Shown here piece after piece: positions 8,788-17,628 of a stretch of DNA of 54,466 nt; position 1 is the first letter of the stretch, and every line of letters starts with the position of its first letter. Source of the stretch: SYIM01 sp041182885 (lineage in GTDB: Bacteria; Pseudomonadota; Gammaproteobacteria; Burkholderiales; Burkholderiaceae_E); NCBI GenBank assembly GCA_049423065.1, contig JBMSQB010000022.1:1-54466 (forward strand), given 5' to 3'. The notes under the pieces were generated by a model that searched no databases, was not told the DNA's origin, and was given only the letters and a program-made list of their open reading frames with translations. The translations under genes and the position numbers were made by a program.

Positions 8788-9762
8788 ATGAAACCCTCGC
8801 GTCGCGCCTTGAGCGCCAGCCTGTTCGGTCTTGCTGCCGGGATCACCGGATGGTCGTCGCCTGCGCGCGCGCAGGCCTGGCCGCAGCGCACGGTCCGATT
8901 TGTCGTGCCCTTTCCTGCGGGCAGTTCGCCCGACGTGACGGCCCGCATCATTGCAGGCAAACTCACCGACAGCCTTGGACAAACGGTCATCATCGAGAAC
9001 CGAACGGGCGCTGCGGGCATCATTGGCGCAGATCTGGTTGCCAAGGCGCAGCCCGACGGCTACACGCTGCTGTATCCGGTCAACTCGGTGATTTGCGCCA
9101 ATCCGCATCTGTACTCCAGGCTGCCTTATGACGGCCTCAAGAGCTTTGTGCCGGTCACCATGACCGTGCGATTCGGCTATGTGCTGCTCGCCCGGCCCGA
9201 TTTCCCCGCCAACGACATTCCAGGTCTGATCGCAGCGGCCAAGGCGCAGCCCGGCAAGTTCAACTTCGGTTCAGCGGGAATCGGTGCGGGCAATCACATT
9301 GTGATGGAGATGTTGCTCGACGCGACAGGCATGCGGATGGTGCATGTGCCGCATCGGGACAGCGCGCTGTCGGTTGTGACTGGCGAATCGGATCTGTCGA
9401 TGGTGCCCGCCACCACCGCGGTGCCCCTCGTGGCAAGCGGGAAGGGAAAGCCGCTGGGCGTGACGCTCCCGCAGCGGCTTGCCGCACTTCCCAATGTGCC
9501 GGCCATTGCCGAGACCGTTCCGGGTTATTCGGGTGATGCCTGGCACGGCCTGCTCGCGCCGGCAGGGACACCGCCCGAGGTGGTATCGCGACTGGCCGCG
9601 GAAACCGCCAGGGTGCTGGAGATGCCCGATGTTCGCAAGCGCCTGACCGACATCGGCCTCACGCCGATCGGAGACACGCCTTCGCAGTTTGCCGCCACGG
9701 TCAAGTCCGACTTCGACCGCTGGGGAGCCGCCATCCGTAAAGCCAACATCAAGCTCGACTGA
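8788..9762 (+). CDS. Bug/TctC-family tripartite tricarboxylate transporter substrate-binding protein
   Basis: This 324-residue periplasmic binding protein belongs to the large Bug family. The export signal SRRALSASLFGLAAG ending in ARAQA has a twin-arginine pattern. Family marks are the first strand WPQRTVRFVVPFPAG, VIIENRTGAAGIIGADLVAK, QPDGYTLL and MRMVHVPHRD. CGGAG six bases before ATG 8788 supports the start. No TctA/TctB membrane genes are nearby, which is common for this family. The FAH-fold enzyme starts two bases after the stop, so this protein probably captures a substrate or precursor of that enzyme. Confidence 0.88.
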   Translation: MKPSRRALSASLFGLAAGITGWSSPARAQAWPQRTVRFVVPFPAGSSPDVTARIIAGKLTDSLGQTVIIENRTGAAGIIGADLVAKAQPDGYTLLYPVNSVICANPHLYSRLPYDGLKSFVPVTMTVRFGYVLLARPDFPANDIPGLIAAAKAQPGKFNFGSAGIGAGNHIVMEMLLDATGMRMVHVPHRDSALSVVTGESDLSMVPATTAVPLVASGKGKPLGVTLPQRLAALPNVPAIAETVPGYSGDAWHGLLAPAGTPPEVVSRLAAETARVLEMPDVRKRLTDIGLTPIGDTPSQFAATVKSDFDRWGAAIRKANIKLD

Positions 9763-9764
9763 CC

Positions 9765-10751
9765 ATGAAACTGGTGACCTTTGAAACCGCTGGCGGTGCG
9801 CGACGGGTGGGCGCGGTGGTGGGCGACCACAACGAGCGGGTGATCGACCTCAGCGCCGCGGCCGCGGCCACACCGCAGGCGCCCCTGTTTGCCGACATGC
9901 TGAGCCTGATCGATGGCGGTGAGCCCGCGCTCGATCAGGCGCGAAGTCTCGTTCGCGCAGCGCGCCAGACGCTTGCCATGCCCGAGGTGCGGCTGCTTTC
10001 GCCCATTCCGGTGCCGCGACGGTTTCGCGACTTTCTCAGCTTCGAGCTGCATGTCCGGCAGTCGCGCGCCAACCGCCACCTGTTCGGCATTGAAACCGAA
10101 CCCCGGGATCCAGCGAAAATCCAGATCCCGAAGGTCTGGTACGAGCGACCCATCTACTACAAGAGCAATTGCTTCAGCGTGGTGGGACCGGAGGCCGACA
10201 TTCACTGGCCGTCCTATTCGGTCACCGTCGACTATGAGCTGGAGGTGGCGCTGGTGGTGGGGCGGCAAGGAAAAAATCTGACCCCGGACACCGCACCCCA
10301 GCATGTCTTCGGTTATTGCATCTTCAATGATTTTTCTGCGCGCGACGTTCAGTACGCGGAAATGCCAGGATCGCTGGGCCCCTCCAAGGGCAAGGATTTT
10401 GATACCGGCAATGCGCTCGGACCCTGGATTGCCACCGCTGACGAGGTCGATCCCCAGAACCTCACCATGATCGCGCGGGTCAATGGCGAGGAGTGGTCGC
10501 GCGGACACTCGGGCACCATGCATCACCCGTTTGCGAAGCTGCTCGCCTATGCGTCGCTCGAGGAAACCGTGTATCCGGGCGAGGTACTGGGATCGGGCAC
10601 AGTGGGCGGCGGCTGCGGCAATGAACTCGGACGGTTCATGAAGCACGGTGATGTCATTGAACTCGAAGTCAGTGGACTCGGCGTGCTGCGCAACCGCATC
10701 GTGGCGCCGCATGTGCCGCGGCCGCCTTCGTTTCCGATCCGAATTTCCTGA
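9765..10751 (+). CDS. fumarylacetoacetate hydrolase (FAH) family protein
   Basis: This 328-residue protein has the C-terminal FAH fold used for C-C hydrolysis, decarboxylation or isomerisation of beta-diketo acids with a divalent metal. The metal site is visible as VDYELEVALVVG (the two Glu of E-x-E) with the Asp in FNDFSARD. GKDFDTGNALGPWIAT and the GSGTVGGGCG turn are also conserved. Its length and the N-terminal MKLVTFETAGGARRVGAVVG resemble catabolic acylpyruvate hydrolases and 2-keto-acid hydratases. It is coupled to the Bug gene (two-base gap). Pathway unknown. Confidence 0.85.
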   Translation: MKLVTFETAGGARRVGAVVGDHNERVIDLSAAAAATPQAPLFADMLSLIDGGEPALDQARSLVRAARQTLAMPEVRLLSPIPVPRRFRDFLSFELHVRQSRANRHLFGIETEPRDPAKIQIPKVWYERPIYYKSNCFSVVGPEADIHWPSYSVTVDYELEVALVVGRQGKNLTPDTAPQHVFGYCIFNDFSARDVQYAEMPGSLGPSKGKDFDTGNALGPWIATADEVDPQNLTMIARVNGEEWSRGHSGTMHHPFAKLLAYASLEETVYPGEVLGSGTVGGGCGNELGRFMKHGDVIELEVSGLGVLRNRIVAPHVPRPPSFPIRIS

Positions 10752-10812
10752 TCGTTCGCTGACGCTTTCTGATCCCCTTCCACCGCACGTTATGCCTTCA
10801 CAGGACCGAGTC

Positions 10813-11355
10813 ATGCCTGCTTCATTGCCACTGCCGCGCGTCATTGTCACCGGCCATAACGACGAGGGCCGCTCCACCTTCATCTCGGATGGCGCGCCGC
10901 ATCGCGTAAGAACCGTGGAAGAACGGCCGGGCTATCGGGTCAGCAATCTGTGGGCGCTGTTTGATTCACCCGCCGCCATCAATGACCCGGACCGGGTGGC
11001 CGAGGTGGCAGGGCTCGCGCCGCCACCGCGGGGCAGCCTCATCCGCATCATCGATTACCCGCCCGAGCCTGCCGATCCGGTGGAGCGCAAGCGCATGTTC
11101 GAGGCGATGTTCTCGAAACTCTTCCCAGACGGACGGCACCTGCCGCCCGATGCGGTGCATCCCGGCATGCACACCACCGAATCGGTGGACTACGCCATCG
11201 TGCTGAAGGGCGAGATCTATGCAGTGATGGAAGAGGGAGAAAAACTGATGCGGGCGGGCGATGTCTTGATTCAGCGGGGCACGGCCCACGCCTGGAGCAA
11301 CCGGTCCAATGACTTCGCCCGAATCTGCTTTGTGCTGATTGACGGCCAGCGCTAG
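10813..11355 (+). CDS. cupin-domain protein
   Basis: This 180-residue single-cupin protein carries the metal-binding box GMHTTESVDYAIVLKGEIY and, further on, AGDVLIQRGTAHAWSNRS (histidines in both motifs). The N-terminal part begins PRVIVTGHNDEGRSTFISDG. A second protein with the same layout lies at 35160-35654. AGGA at 10802-10805 favours ATG 10813 over ATG 10792. It follows the FAH-fold gene in the same direction and stops three bases before the convergent Bug gene. Cupins of this kind may be small dioxygenases, isomerases or sensors. No specific role can be read. Confidence 0.8.
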   Translation: MPASLPLPRVIVTGHNDEGRSTFISDGAPHRVRTVEERPGYRVSNLWALFDSPAAINDPDRVAEVAGLAPPPRGSLIRIIDYPPEPADPVERKRMFEAMFSKLFPDGRHLPPDAVHPGMHTTESVDYAIVLKGEIYAVMEEGEKLMRAGDVLIQRGTAHAWSNRSNDFARICFVLIDGQR

Positions 11356-11358
11356 GCC

Positions 11359-12387
11359 TCAGTCGATCTTGATCTGCGCGGCACGAATGACCTGAGCCCA
11401 GCGGTCGGCGTCGTCTTTCATCCAAGCCCGCATTTCGGCAGGCGTGTTGCCGACCGGATTTGCCCCGGCGTCGGCGAAGCGCTTGGCCATTTCGGGCGTC
11501 CTCAGGATGTCGGCAATGGTCTGTGACAGCTTGCCAGTGATGGCGGCGGGTGTATTGGGCGGGGCCACGATGCCGAACCACGTGACCGCAACCACCCCCG
11601 GCACCTGCTCTGCGAGCGACGGAATGTCCGCCAGACCGGGCAGGCGCGATTCGCTGGTGACCGCAAGCATGCGGAGCTTGCCCTGGCGAACATGGTTCTG
11701 ACCCGCCAGCACGTTGCCAAACATGACCTGCACATGACCGGCCAGGAGGTCGGTTACCGCGGGCGCGTCACCCTTGTAGGGGACATGGGTGATCTTGAGG
11801 CCGGTTCTGAGCTTGAACAGTTCGGCGGTGAGGTGCGCTGTGGAGCCATTTCCCTGGGAGGCGTAACTCAATTTGTCGGGATTGGCTTTCACATGGTCTA
11901 GAAACTCGCGCAGCGTGGTGGCGGGCACCGAAGGATGCACCAGGAGCGCGTTGGACGAGGTGGCCATGACTGTGACCGGCTCAAATCGGGTGGGGTCATG
12001 ATTGAGCTTGGGGTACAGGCTGGGGTTCACTGTGAGCGAGGGCGGAGGCGCCGCGAGAAATACGCTGCCGTCGGGCTCGGACTTGAACACATGTTCCGCG
12101 CCGATATTGCCGGCAGCGCCCGGGCGATTTTCAACCACCACGGGTTGTCCCAGCCGCGACACCAGCGCTTCGGCAAGCATGCGGGGGAGCGCATCGGCGG
12201 CGCCCCCGGGCGGGTTGGGAACCACCAGGCGGATCGGCCGGGTGGGCCAGCTTTGGGCGCTGGCGGCGGTGGTGGCAAGCATGGGCAACAGGGCGAACAC
12301 GCCCCAAGCGAGTCCCGACAGCGTGGCGAGCCGGATGGGCCTTGCAGCAGGACGATTGGACGGTTGGTCGGCAGACGTGCGGAACAT
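11359..12387 (-). CDS. Bug/TctC-family substrate-binding protein
   Basis: This 342-residue Bug-family periplasmic protein has a longer than usual cytoplasmic leader before the hydrophobic core LATLSGLAWGVFALLPMLAT and an ASAQSWP cleavage region. Family marks are PTRPIRLVVPNPPGGAADAL, VVVENRPGAAGNIGAEHV, EPDGSVFLA, LKITHVPYKGDAPAVTDLL and the closing RWAQVIRAAQIKID. It is the last gene of a minus-strand operon with the dioxygenase subunits, with a 21-base gap to the beta subunit. It may therefore bind an aromatic acid attacked by that enzyme (inference). Confidence 0.88.
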   Translation of the reverse strand: MFRTSADQPSNRPAARPIRLATLSGLAWGVFALLPMLATTAASAQSWPTRPIRLVVPNPPGGAADALPRMLAEALVSRLGQPVVVENRPGAAGNIGAEHVFKSEPDGSVFLAAPPPSLTVNPSLYPKLNHDPTRFEPVTVMATSSNALLVHPSVPATTLREFLDHVKANPDKLSYASQGNGSTAHLTAELFKLRTGLKITHVPYKGDAPAVTDLLAGHVQVMFGNVLAGQNHVRQGKLRMLAVTSESRLPGLADIPSLAEQVPGVVAVTWFGIVAPPNTPAAITGKLSQTIADILRTPEMAKRFADAGANPVGNTPAEMRAWMKDDADRWAQVIRAAQIKID

Positions 12388-12408
12388 GGGCCTCTCCGGA
12401 ATCGGGGG

Positions 12409-12897
12409 TCAGATGGGAATGATCATCAGCGTTTCAACCGCGCGCGAATCGAAGGTCATCAGCCGGTGCGCAAAGCGCGGCTCGGGGCCGTTGACATCGA
12501 TCAGATCGTCGCTTCGTCCACCGGCAAAGAAGATGGTGTCGCCAGTGGTGACCAGCGTGCGGAACACTGCAAAAGAGGACCGCACCTGGAGGAGCCGAGT
12601 CTCGGTCTGTCCAACGACCTGGATGGCTGACACCACATGTCGGTAGTGCTGGGGCTGGTAGATGTTGGCCATGCGCATCGACCGGATACGGTCACGCAGC
12701 TGGGCGGCGCTGTGAGTATCGATGATGGCAAGCGGCAGGCCGCGATCGGCGTTGAAGCGCGACCGGACGGTATAGCGACCGTCTTCGCGCATCAGTTCAG
12801 CAATGCGCTCGACGCGATCGTCATCAATGGCATGTGCCCAATCAGCGATCAGCCATGACACCGTGTTGATGTGCGTACTGTGCAGGGCAAGGTCCAT
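12409..12897 (-). CDS. aromatic-ring-hydroxylating dioxygenase beta subunit
   Basis: This 162-residue small subunit has the cystatin-like alpha+beta fold of the ring-hydroxylating dioxygenase beta family, which holds the alpha subunits in an alpha3beta3 hexamer and has no cofactor. Family features are WLIADWAHAIDDDRVERIAE near the N-terminus, RDRIRSMRMANIYQPQHYRH, VRSSFAVFRTLVTTGDTIFF and GGRSDDLID. The start is ATG 12897, two bases after the alpha-subunit stop. An open frame runs upstream into the alpha gene but encodes nonsense there. Confidence 0.85.
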   Translation of the reverse strand: MDLALHSTHINTVSWLIADWAHAIDDDRVERIAELMREDGRYTVRSRFNADRGLPLAIIDTHSAAQLRDRIRSMRMANIYQPQHYRHVVSAIQVVGQTETRLLQVRSSFAVFRTLVTTGDTIFFAGGRSDDLIDVNGPEPRFAHRLMTFDSRAVETLMIIPI

Positions 12898-12899
12898 CT

Positions 12900-14195
12900 T
12901 CAAAGCCCCATGTCCTGTCGATACACGTTCCAGAAATTCCGGATCGCGCGTTCCGAGAGCTTGCTGGAGCCCCCGCTTTCGAGTGTCTTGCCGCCCATCT
13001 CGATGAAGGATGCGCCGTCCTCGCCATCGGCAAACGCCCGCTGCATCATCTCGCAGACCGCAGCATCTTCCACCGATACCAGGCCTGCCGAGCCCGCCAG
13101 GTTGGTCTGATTGAGCCGGACGCGCGTAGTCGCCTCGTCCTCGTCGGCAAAGCCGAGATAAGTCCAGACCAGATCGCACTGCCGAACACCGCGCGGAATC
13201 AGTTGCCGGGTGGCGAGGCTGTTGGCGATCTGGTGCAGCACGAACGAAGGATAGGCATTGAGGATCTGCACGCTGATGCCATCGCCAAACTCGTCGTGCC
13301 AGCGAAGCATGGAGGGATCCTCCAGTTTCATCTGCTCATTGTGCGAGCGCAACTGGCTTGCGGTGCTCTCATAGTCGCTCGATTTTTTTTCGGTACCGGC
13401 TTTGGTGTAGAAGTAGACGTGGCGGCCTGAACGATCAAGGGTCATGGCCGATTCCTGCGACTGCCGGGATAAACCGAACGTGCCATAGAAGGTGTGCAGA
13501 ATGTTCGCGTGGTAGGAGTCCCGCGGATTCTCGTGATACGTCTTCCAGTTTGCGTGAATGCGTTGCGTGTCGTAGCCCAGCACCTTAAGCGGACGGTTCA
13601 GCACACGGCGAATCCCTGGCGTGACTTCGCCCAGCCAATCGGCAAGCGGTTCGAGGTCGTCGTGAAAGCTCGCAAACACCAGCCCGCACAGGGTGTCGAC
13701 CCGAAGCTTGCGCAGTCCGTGCTTTGCCTTGTCGAAATCGGCAGGCAGACCGCCTTCACCACGGAGCCCCTGGCTGAAGGCGGCGTGGCTGAGATCGCCC
13801 GAAAGTGTGTAGCTCCAGGCGTGATAGACACAGTAGAGCCTGGAAGCTTTCCCAAAGGGCTCACGGCAGATCAGATTGCCACGGTGGGCGCAACGATTCA
13901 CCACCACATGGAGGCTGCCGTCTTCCGCGCGGGCCAGCACAACAGGTGTGTCGCCGATGAAGGTGGTTTTGAAGGTGCCGGGCCCGGGCACCTCGACCTC
14001 CAGGCCGACATAGTGCCAGGCGCGTCCGCGAAAGATGCGCTGCTGCTCGAGCGCATAGATATCGGCGTCGGTATATACCCAATACGGCGCACGCCGATAC
14101 CCCTCTTCAGGCCAGAGGCGAGGAGAGGCAGCGTGCCCGAGGCGGGTGAACGGCGCAGCCTGTGCGGGCGATGGCGGGGGGACAGGGGTCTGCAT
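12900..14195 (-). CDS. Rieske aromatic-ring-hydroxylating dioxygenase alpha subunit
   Basis: This 431-residue catalytic subunit inserts oxygen into an aromatic ring. The Rieske [2Fe-2S] ligands are Cys102 and His104 (RCAHRGNL) plus Cys122 and His125 (CVYHAWSY). The mononuclear iron site is in ENPRDSYHANILH, with His229, His234 and bridging Asp226. The NWKTYHENPRDSYHANILH pattern is closest in my memory to the salicylate 5-hydroxylase / anthranilate dioxygenase branch, but the substrate is not proven. No ferredoxin or reductase gene lies next to it, so electrons must come from elsewhere. It is the first gene of the unit with the beta subunit and a Bug protein. Confidence 0.9.
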   Translation of the reverse strand: MQTPVPPPSPAQAAPFTRLGHAASPRLWPEEGYRRAPYWVYTDADIYALEQQRIFRGRAWHYVGLEVEVPGPGTFKTTFIGDTPVVLARAEDGSLHVVVNRCAHRGNLICREPFGKASRLYCVYHAWSYTLSGDLSHAAFSQGLRGEGGLPADFDKAKHGLRKLRVDTLCGLVFASFHDDLEPLADWLGEVTPGIRRVLNRPLKVLGYDTQRIHANWKTYHENPRDSYHANILHTFYGTFGLSRQSQESAMTLDRSGRHVYFYTKAGTEKKSSDYESTASQLRSHNEQMKLEDPSMLRWHDEFGDGISVQILNAYPSFVLHQIANSLATRQLIPRGVRQCDLVWTYLGFADEDEATTRVRLNQTNLAGSAGLVSVEDAAVCEMMQRAFADGEDGASFIEMGGKTLESGGSSKLSERAIRNFWNVYRQDMGL

Positions 14196-14243
14196 GGGTC
14201 AGGCTGGTCTGGGATGGGTTAAGGTCAACAATGGTAAGGCCTG

Positions 14244-16277
14244 TCAGGCGACTTCAGCCGTCGGGCGCGTGTCGGACCGGAGCACACGGCCCAGGGCCTG
14301 AGCGTCAATCACGATTCGTCGATCGCCCAGGCGTCGTGTCAACCGGATCCGATCGAAAAATTCCAGTACATCAATCCCCAAATTGCGCCCGATACCGGTT
14401 GCGCGACTGAAATCACCGGCCCGTAATTCGCCTGTTGCGGCAATTGAAATGGCTGTGGCGGCCAGTGCTTCGATCTGGGGCACCGCAAGGTAGCGTTGCG
14501 GCGTGATCGCCACAGCGTAGCCCTGCAGGGCGAGGCGGTCGAGGGCAAGGCGAAGCTCTACCAACGGCATGCCCAGCAGCTCGGTCAGTTCGTGTATTGA
14601 GCGTGAGCGTCGCTCGGCGAGCATGGGCAGGGCGCGCAAACGGAAGGCGAGATCCGCGGCGCTCGCCAGGGGCACATGGTCTGGAGTGAAGATCCGATCG
14701 CCGTGTCGAATCAATGCTCCCTCTGCCTGGAGCGCAGACAGTGCAACAGCCGCATAGTGCCGGCGGTCGCGCCGCTCGAGCGTCCCCGTCAATGCGCTCC
14801 ACTCGATCCCCAGGCTTTCCGGGTTCTGCTTTTGCCATCGCTCGACCCCGGTCAGCAGCATGTCCCGAACCCCGTCGAGTCGGACCTGATCGAAAAGCAT
14901 GTTCCCCCGGGTTTGCCTGACCAGGACCGCGCCAGCGCTCAGTGAGCGGTCGTTTGCCGCCGCATGCGTCAGGGCCCAGGCCGCTGCAAACCGCTCCGGT
15001 GCGATACCGCCAGGCAATTGGGCCAGAGCCGAGGCGAGCCAGGACGCGGGCGATGCCAGGCTGACACCTTTCAACCATTCCGCCTGGGCAGATCGACGCA
15101 GTCCGTCTGTGGCATCAACGGGCCAGACAACCTCTGCCATGCCCAGCGTATGCGATCCGTCGCTGCTCCGAACGATCCATCGATCGCCCACCACGGCACT
15201 CACTGGCTGTGAGAGCAGGAGTCGGACCCACCCGGGTTCAGGGCTGTCCGCCTGTGGGTGGGCCGAGAATGCGGAAACCCGCGCAGTGACCCGGGCGGTT
15301 CCTGCGTAGACCCGAACGTCGGCGGGCAGGCGGGTTGGTTGATGGGCAGCGCCGCCGTGAACCGGTTCATCCCCTGAGGGCGACGGTGCGCACTTGCCGA
15401 CAACGGCGCTCGACCCATTTACTTTGACATCGACGACGCGGACCGGATGATGCAACTCGTTCGATACGATCCAATCGCCCCGCCCGGCGGACTGGCGGTC
15501 GATCCCCGAGCCCGCCAGGTTGATGGCGCATCGTGAACCTGAGCGCGCTTCACTGACCGCCTGACCAGCGACCTGAAGTCCGCGCACACGGGCGGCTTGG
15601 CCCGATGGACTCACCCGCACGGTATCACCGACCCTCAGCACGCCGGAGATCAGGAGGCCGGTGACCACCAGACCATCGCCCGGGGCGATAAAGCTTTTGT
15701 CCACGCAGAGTCGTGCGGTGTGTTCAGTCGCCCGTTCGGTGTCCTGTTCACTCAGACGCTGCTCGATCAACGCGAGGGCTTCAATTCGACTGGTGAGGAG
15801 GGCGATCCCGGCTCCGGTATGTGCGCTGACCGGGATCACCTCGGCGTTGATCTTTTCGCCGGCCAGCCAGGTCTGGACCGAGGTCATACGGTGGGCGAGT
15901 TGCGCTGCATCGACAAGATCGGATTTGGTGAGGGCGACTACCCAATTCCGGACACCCATCAAACTCAGGATCTCTGCGTGTTCACGCGTCTGCGGCATGA
16001 CGCCGTCGTCAGCGGCGATCACGAGCAGCGCCGCGCGCGCGCCCTGAATGCCTGCCAGCATGTTCCGGATGTACCGCTCGTGGCCGGGAACGTCGACGAA
16101 CGACACCTGTGGCTGATCGCCGGTCCTGGTGCGGCGCCAATGAGCAAACCCCGCTTCGATGGAAATTCCGCGCTCGCGCTCTTCCGGCAGCCTGTCCGTT
16201 TCAATACCGGTAATCGCGCGGACCAGCGCTGTTTTACCGTGATCGATATGACCGGCCACCGCAATGATCAGGCTCAT
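14244..16277 (-). CDS. selB: selenocysteine-specific translation elongation factor SelB
   Basis: This 677-residue GTPase delivers selenocysteyl-tRNA to in-frame UGA codons. The G domain starts at once: G1 AGHIDHGKT (residues 7-15), switch region RERGISIEAGFAHW, G3 DVPGHERYIRNM and G4 LTKSDLV. Two EF-Tu-like beta barrels follow (CVDKSFIAPGDGLVVTG; VRVSPSGQAARVRGLQ). The C-terminal third is built of winged-helix repeats (for example HELTELLGMPLVELRLALDR and GRNLGIDVLEFFDRIRLTRR) that in SelB bind the SECIS hairpin. Length is near the family norm (about 610-680). selA and selC, its usual partners, are not in this window. Its probable client, a UGA-containing selenoprotein gene, lies about 7 kb away. 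Confidence 0.95.
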   Translation of the reverse strand: MSLIIAVAGHIDHGKTALVRAITGIETDRLPEERERGISIEAGFAHWRRTRTGDQPQVSFVDVPGHERYIRNMLAGIQGARAALLVIAADDGVMPQTREHAEILSLMGVRNWVVALTKSDLVDAAQLAHRMTSVQTWLAGEKINAEVIPVSAHTGAGIALLTSRIEALALIEQRLSEQDTERATEHTARLCVDKSFIAPGDGLVVTGLLISGVLRVGDTVRVSPSGQAARVRGLQVAGQAVSEARSGSRCAINLAGSGIDRQSAGRGDWIVSNELHHPVRVVDVKVNGSSAVVGKCAPSPSGDEPVHGGAAHQPTRLPADVRVYAGTARVTARVSAFSAHPQADSPEPGWVRLLLSQPVSAVVGDRWIVRSSDGSHTLGMAEVVWPVDATDGLRRSAQAEWLKGVSLASPASWLASALAQLPGGIAPERFAAAWALTHAAANDRSLSAGAVLVRQTRGNMLFDQVRLDGVRDMLLTGVERWQKQNPESLGIEWSALTGTLERRDRRHYAAVALSALQAEGALIRHGDRIFTPDHVPLASAADLAFRLRALPMLAERRSRSIHELTELLGMPLVELRLALDRLALQGYAVAITPQRYLAVPQIEALAATAISIAATGELRAGDFSRATGIGRNLGIDVLEFFDRIRLTRRLGDRRIVIDAQALGRVLRSDTRPTAEVA

Positions 16278-16323
16278 GGCTTTTGAACCCCTTGCCGTCC
16301 TTCAAGCCGACAGAGGCGCTGCG

Positions 16324-17628
16324 CTAATCCTTGAGGGTTTGCGGCAGCCACAGGGCAAGCTCCGGCCACACCGCGAGGACGGCGATCATGAGGAGCATCA
16401 GGATCACATAAGGAAATGCGCCCGCCGACACATCGGAAAACTTTGCTCCACCCGAGATGCCATGAATGGTGAAGAGGTTGAGACCCACTGGCGGCGTGAT
16501 CTGACCGACTTCGATAATGACCACCATCACCACGCCGAACCAGACCAGATCGAACTCCATGAACTTGATGACTGGCAGCAGTACTGGCAGCGTCATGTAC
16601 ATCATGGAGAGGCCGTCAACAAAGCAGCCGAGTACCAGATAGAGGAACATGACAGCGGTAAAGAACGCCCACTTTGACAGACCTAGCGCGAGCATCCATT
16701 CGCTCACCTCGCGGCTCACGCCTGAAAAAGTGAGGGCGGTGGAAAGAATCTGAGCCCCGATGATCACCAGCGAGACCATGCAGGTTGTTTTGACTGTTGC
16801 GGTCAGCGCTTCCCTGAACATGGTCCAGGTGAGTCGGCGATAGGCGGCTGCCAGAATGATGGCGCCCAGCGCGCCAACCGCGGAGGCTTCGGTCGGCGTG
16901 GTGAACCCGCCGTAAATCCCGCCCAGCACCACCAGCAGCAGCGCGACGATGGGGATGAGATGCAGTACCGCCCGCCGGCGCTCGGCGGCGGGCATCTGGT
17001 TCGTCGTGGGGGGCGCAACCGAGGGGTTCACCATCACCAGAACAGCGATGTACACGATGAAAAAACTGGTCATCACCAGGCCCGGCAAGACCGCCGCCAC
17101 AAACAGCTGGGTGATTGATTCGTCGACCAGTGCGCCATAGAGCACCAGCACGATGCTGGGGGGAATCAGAATGCCCAGCGTGCCGCCAGCGGCAAGCGAG
17201 CCCAGCAGCGCCCGGTCGTTGTAGCCTGCCTTGCGCAGCTCTGGAATGGCCACAGTGCCTACGCTTGCTGCGGTGGCTACGCTGGATCCACTGACTGCCG
17301 AGAACACCGCGCAACTCGCGATGTTGGCGTGCAACAGCCCGCCAGGCAGACGCCCGAGCAGGGCCACCACGCCTGCATAGAACTTTGAACTCACGCCGCT
17401 GCGCAGGATGATTTCCCCCATCAGCAGGAACATCGGGATGGAAATCAGGATGTAGCTGTTGGCCGAGTTCCAGACGACCGAACTGAGCGAGGTAAGACCA
17501 ATCAGGCCCTTGCTCAGCACCAGCACCAGAACGCCCACCGAGCCCAGTGCGAATGCAGTCCACTGCCCAAGCAACAGGCAGCCGAACAGGGTGACCAGCA
17601 TCAGGATTGACAGGGCGCCGGTGTCCAT
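16324..17628 (-). CDS. TRAP transporter large permease (DctM-like)
   Basis: This 434-residue, roughly twelve-helix membrane protein is the transport channel of a sodium-driven TRAP importer. Typical parts are SYILISIPMFLLMGEIILRSG, ASCAVFSAVSGSSVATAASV, GTLGILIPPSIVLVLYGALV, and GQITPPVGLNLFTIHGI near the C-terminus. ATG 17628 overlaps the small-permease stop as TGATG, showing translational coupling. A longer reading frame upstream lies inside the dctQ-like gene and is spurious. It is last of the three TRAP genes. Confidence 0.9.
   Translation of the reverse strand: MDTGALSILMLVTLFGCLLLGQWTAFALGSVGVLVLVLSKGLIGLTSLSSVVWNSANSYILISIPMFLLMGEIILRSGVSSKFYAGVVALLGRLPGGLLHANIASCAVFSAVSGSSVATAASVGTVAIPELRKAGYNDRALLGSLAAGGTLGILIPPSIVLVLYGALVDESITQLFVAAVLPGLVMTSFFIVYIAVLVMVNPSVAPPTTNQMPAAERRRAVLHLIPIVALLLVVLGGIYGGFTTPTEASAVGALGAIILAAAYRRLTWTMFREALTATVKTTCMVSLVIIGAQILSTALTFSGVSREVSEWMLALGLSKWAFFTAVMFLYLVLGCFVDGLSMMYMTLPVLLPVIKFMEFDLVWFGVVMVVIIEVGQITPPVGLNLFTIHGISGGAKFSDVSAGAFPYVILMLLMIAVLAVWPELALWLPQTLKD

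Noticed and set aside
9525..10883. Long minus-strand open frame opposite the FAH-fold gene
   Set aside because: Antisense shadow of a well-conserved enzyme, with no motif or ribosome binding site.
14196..14243. Search for selC (tRNA-Sec) or selA next to selB
   Set aside because: The flanking gaps are under 50 bases and contain no tRNA-like fold. No selA-like protein is present in the window.
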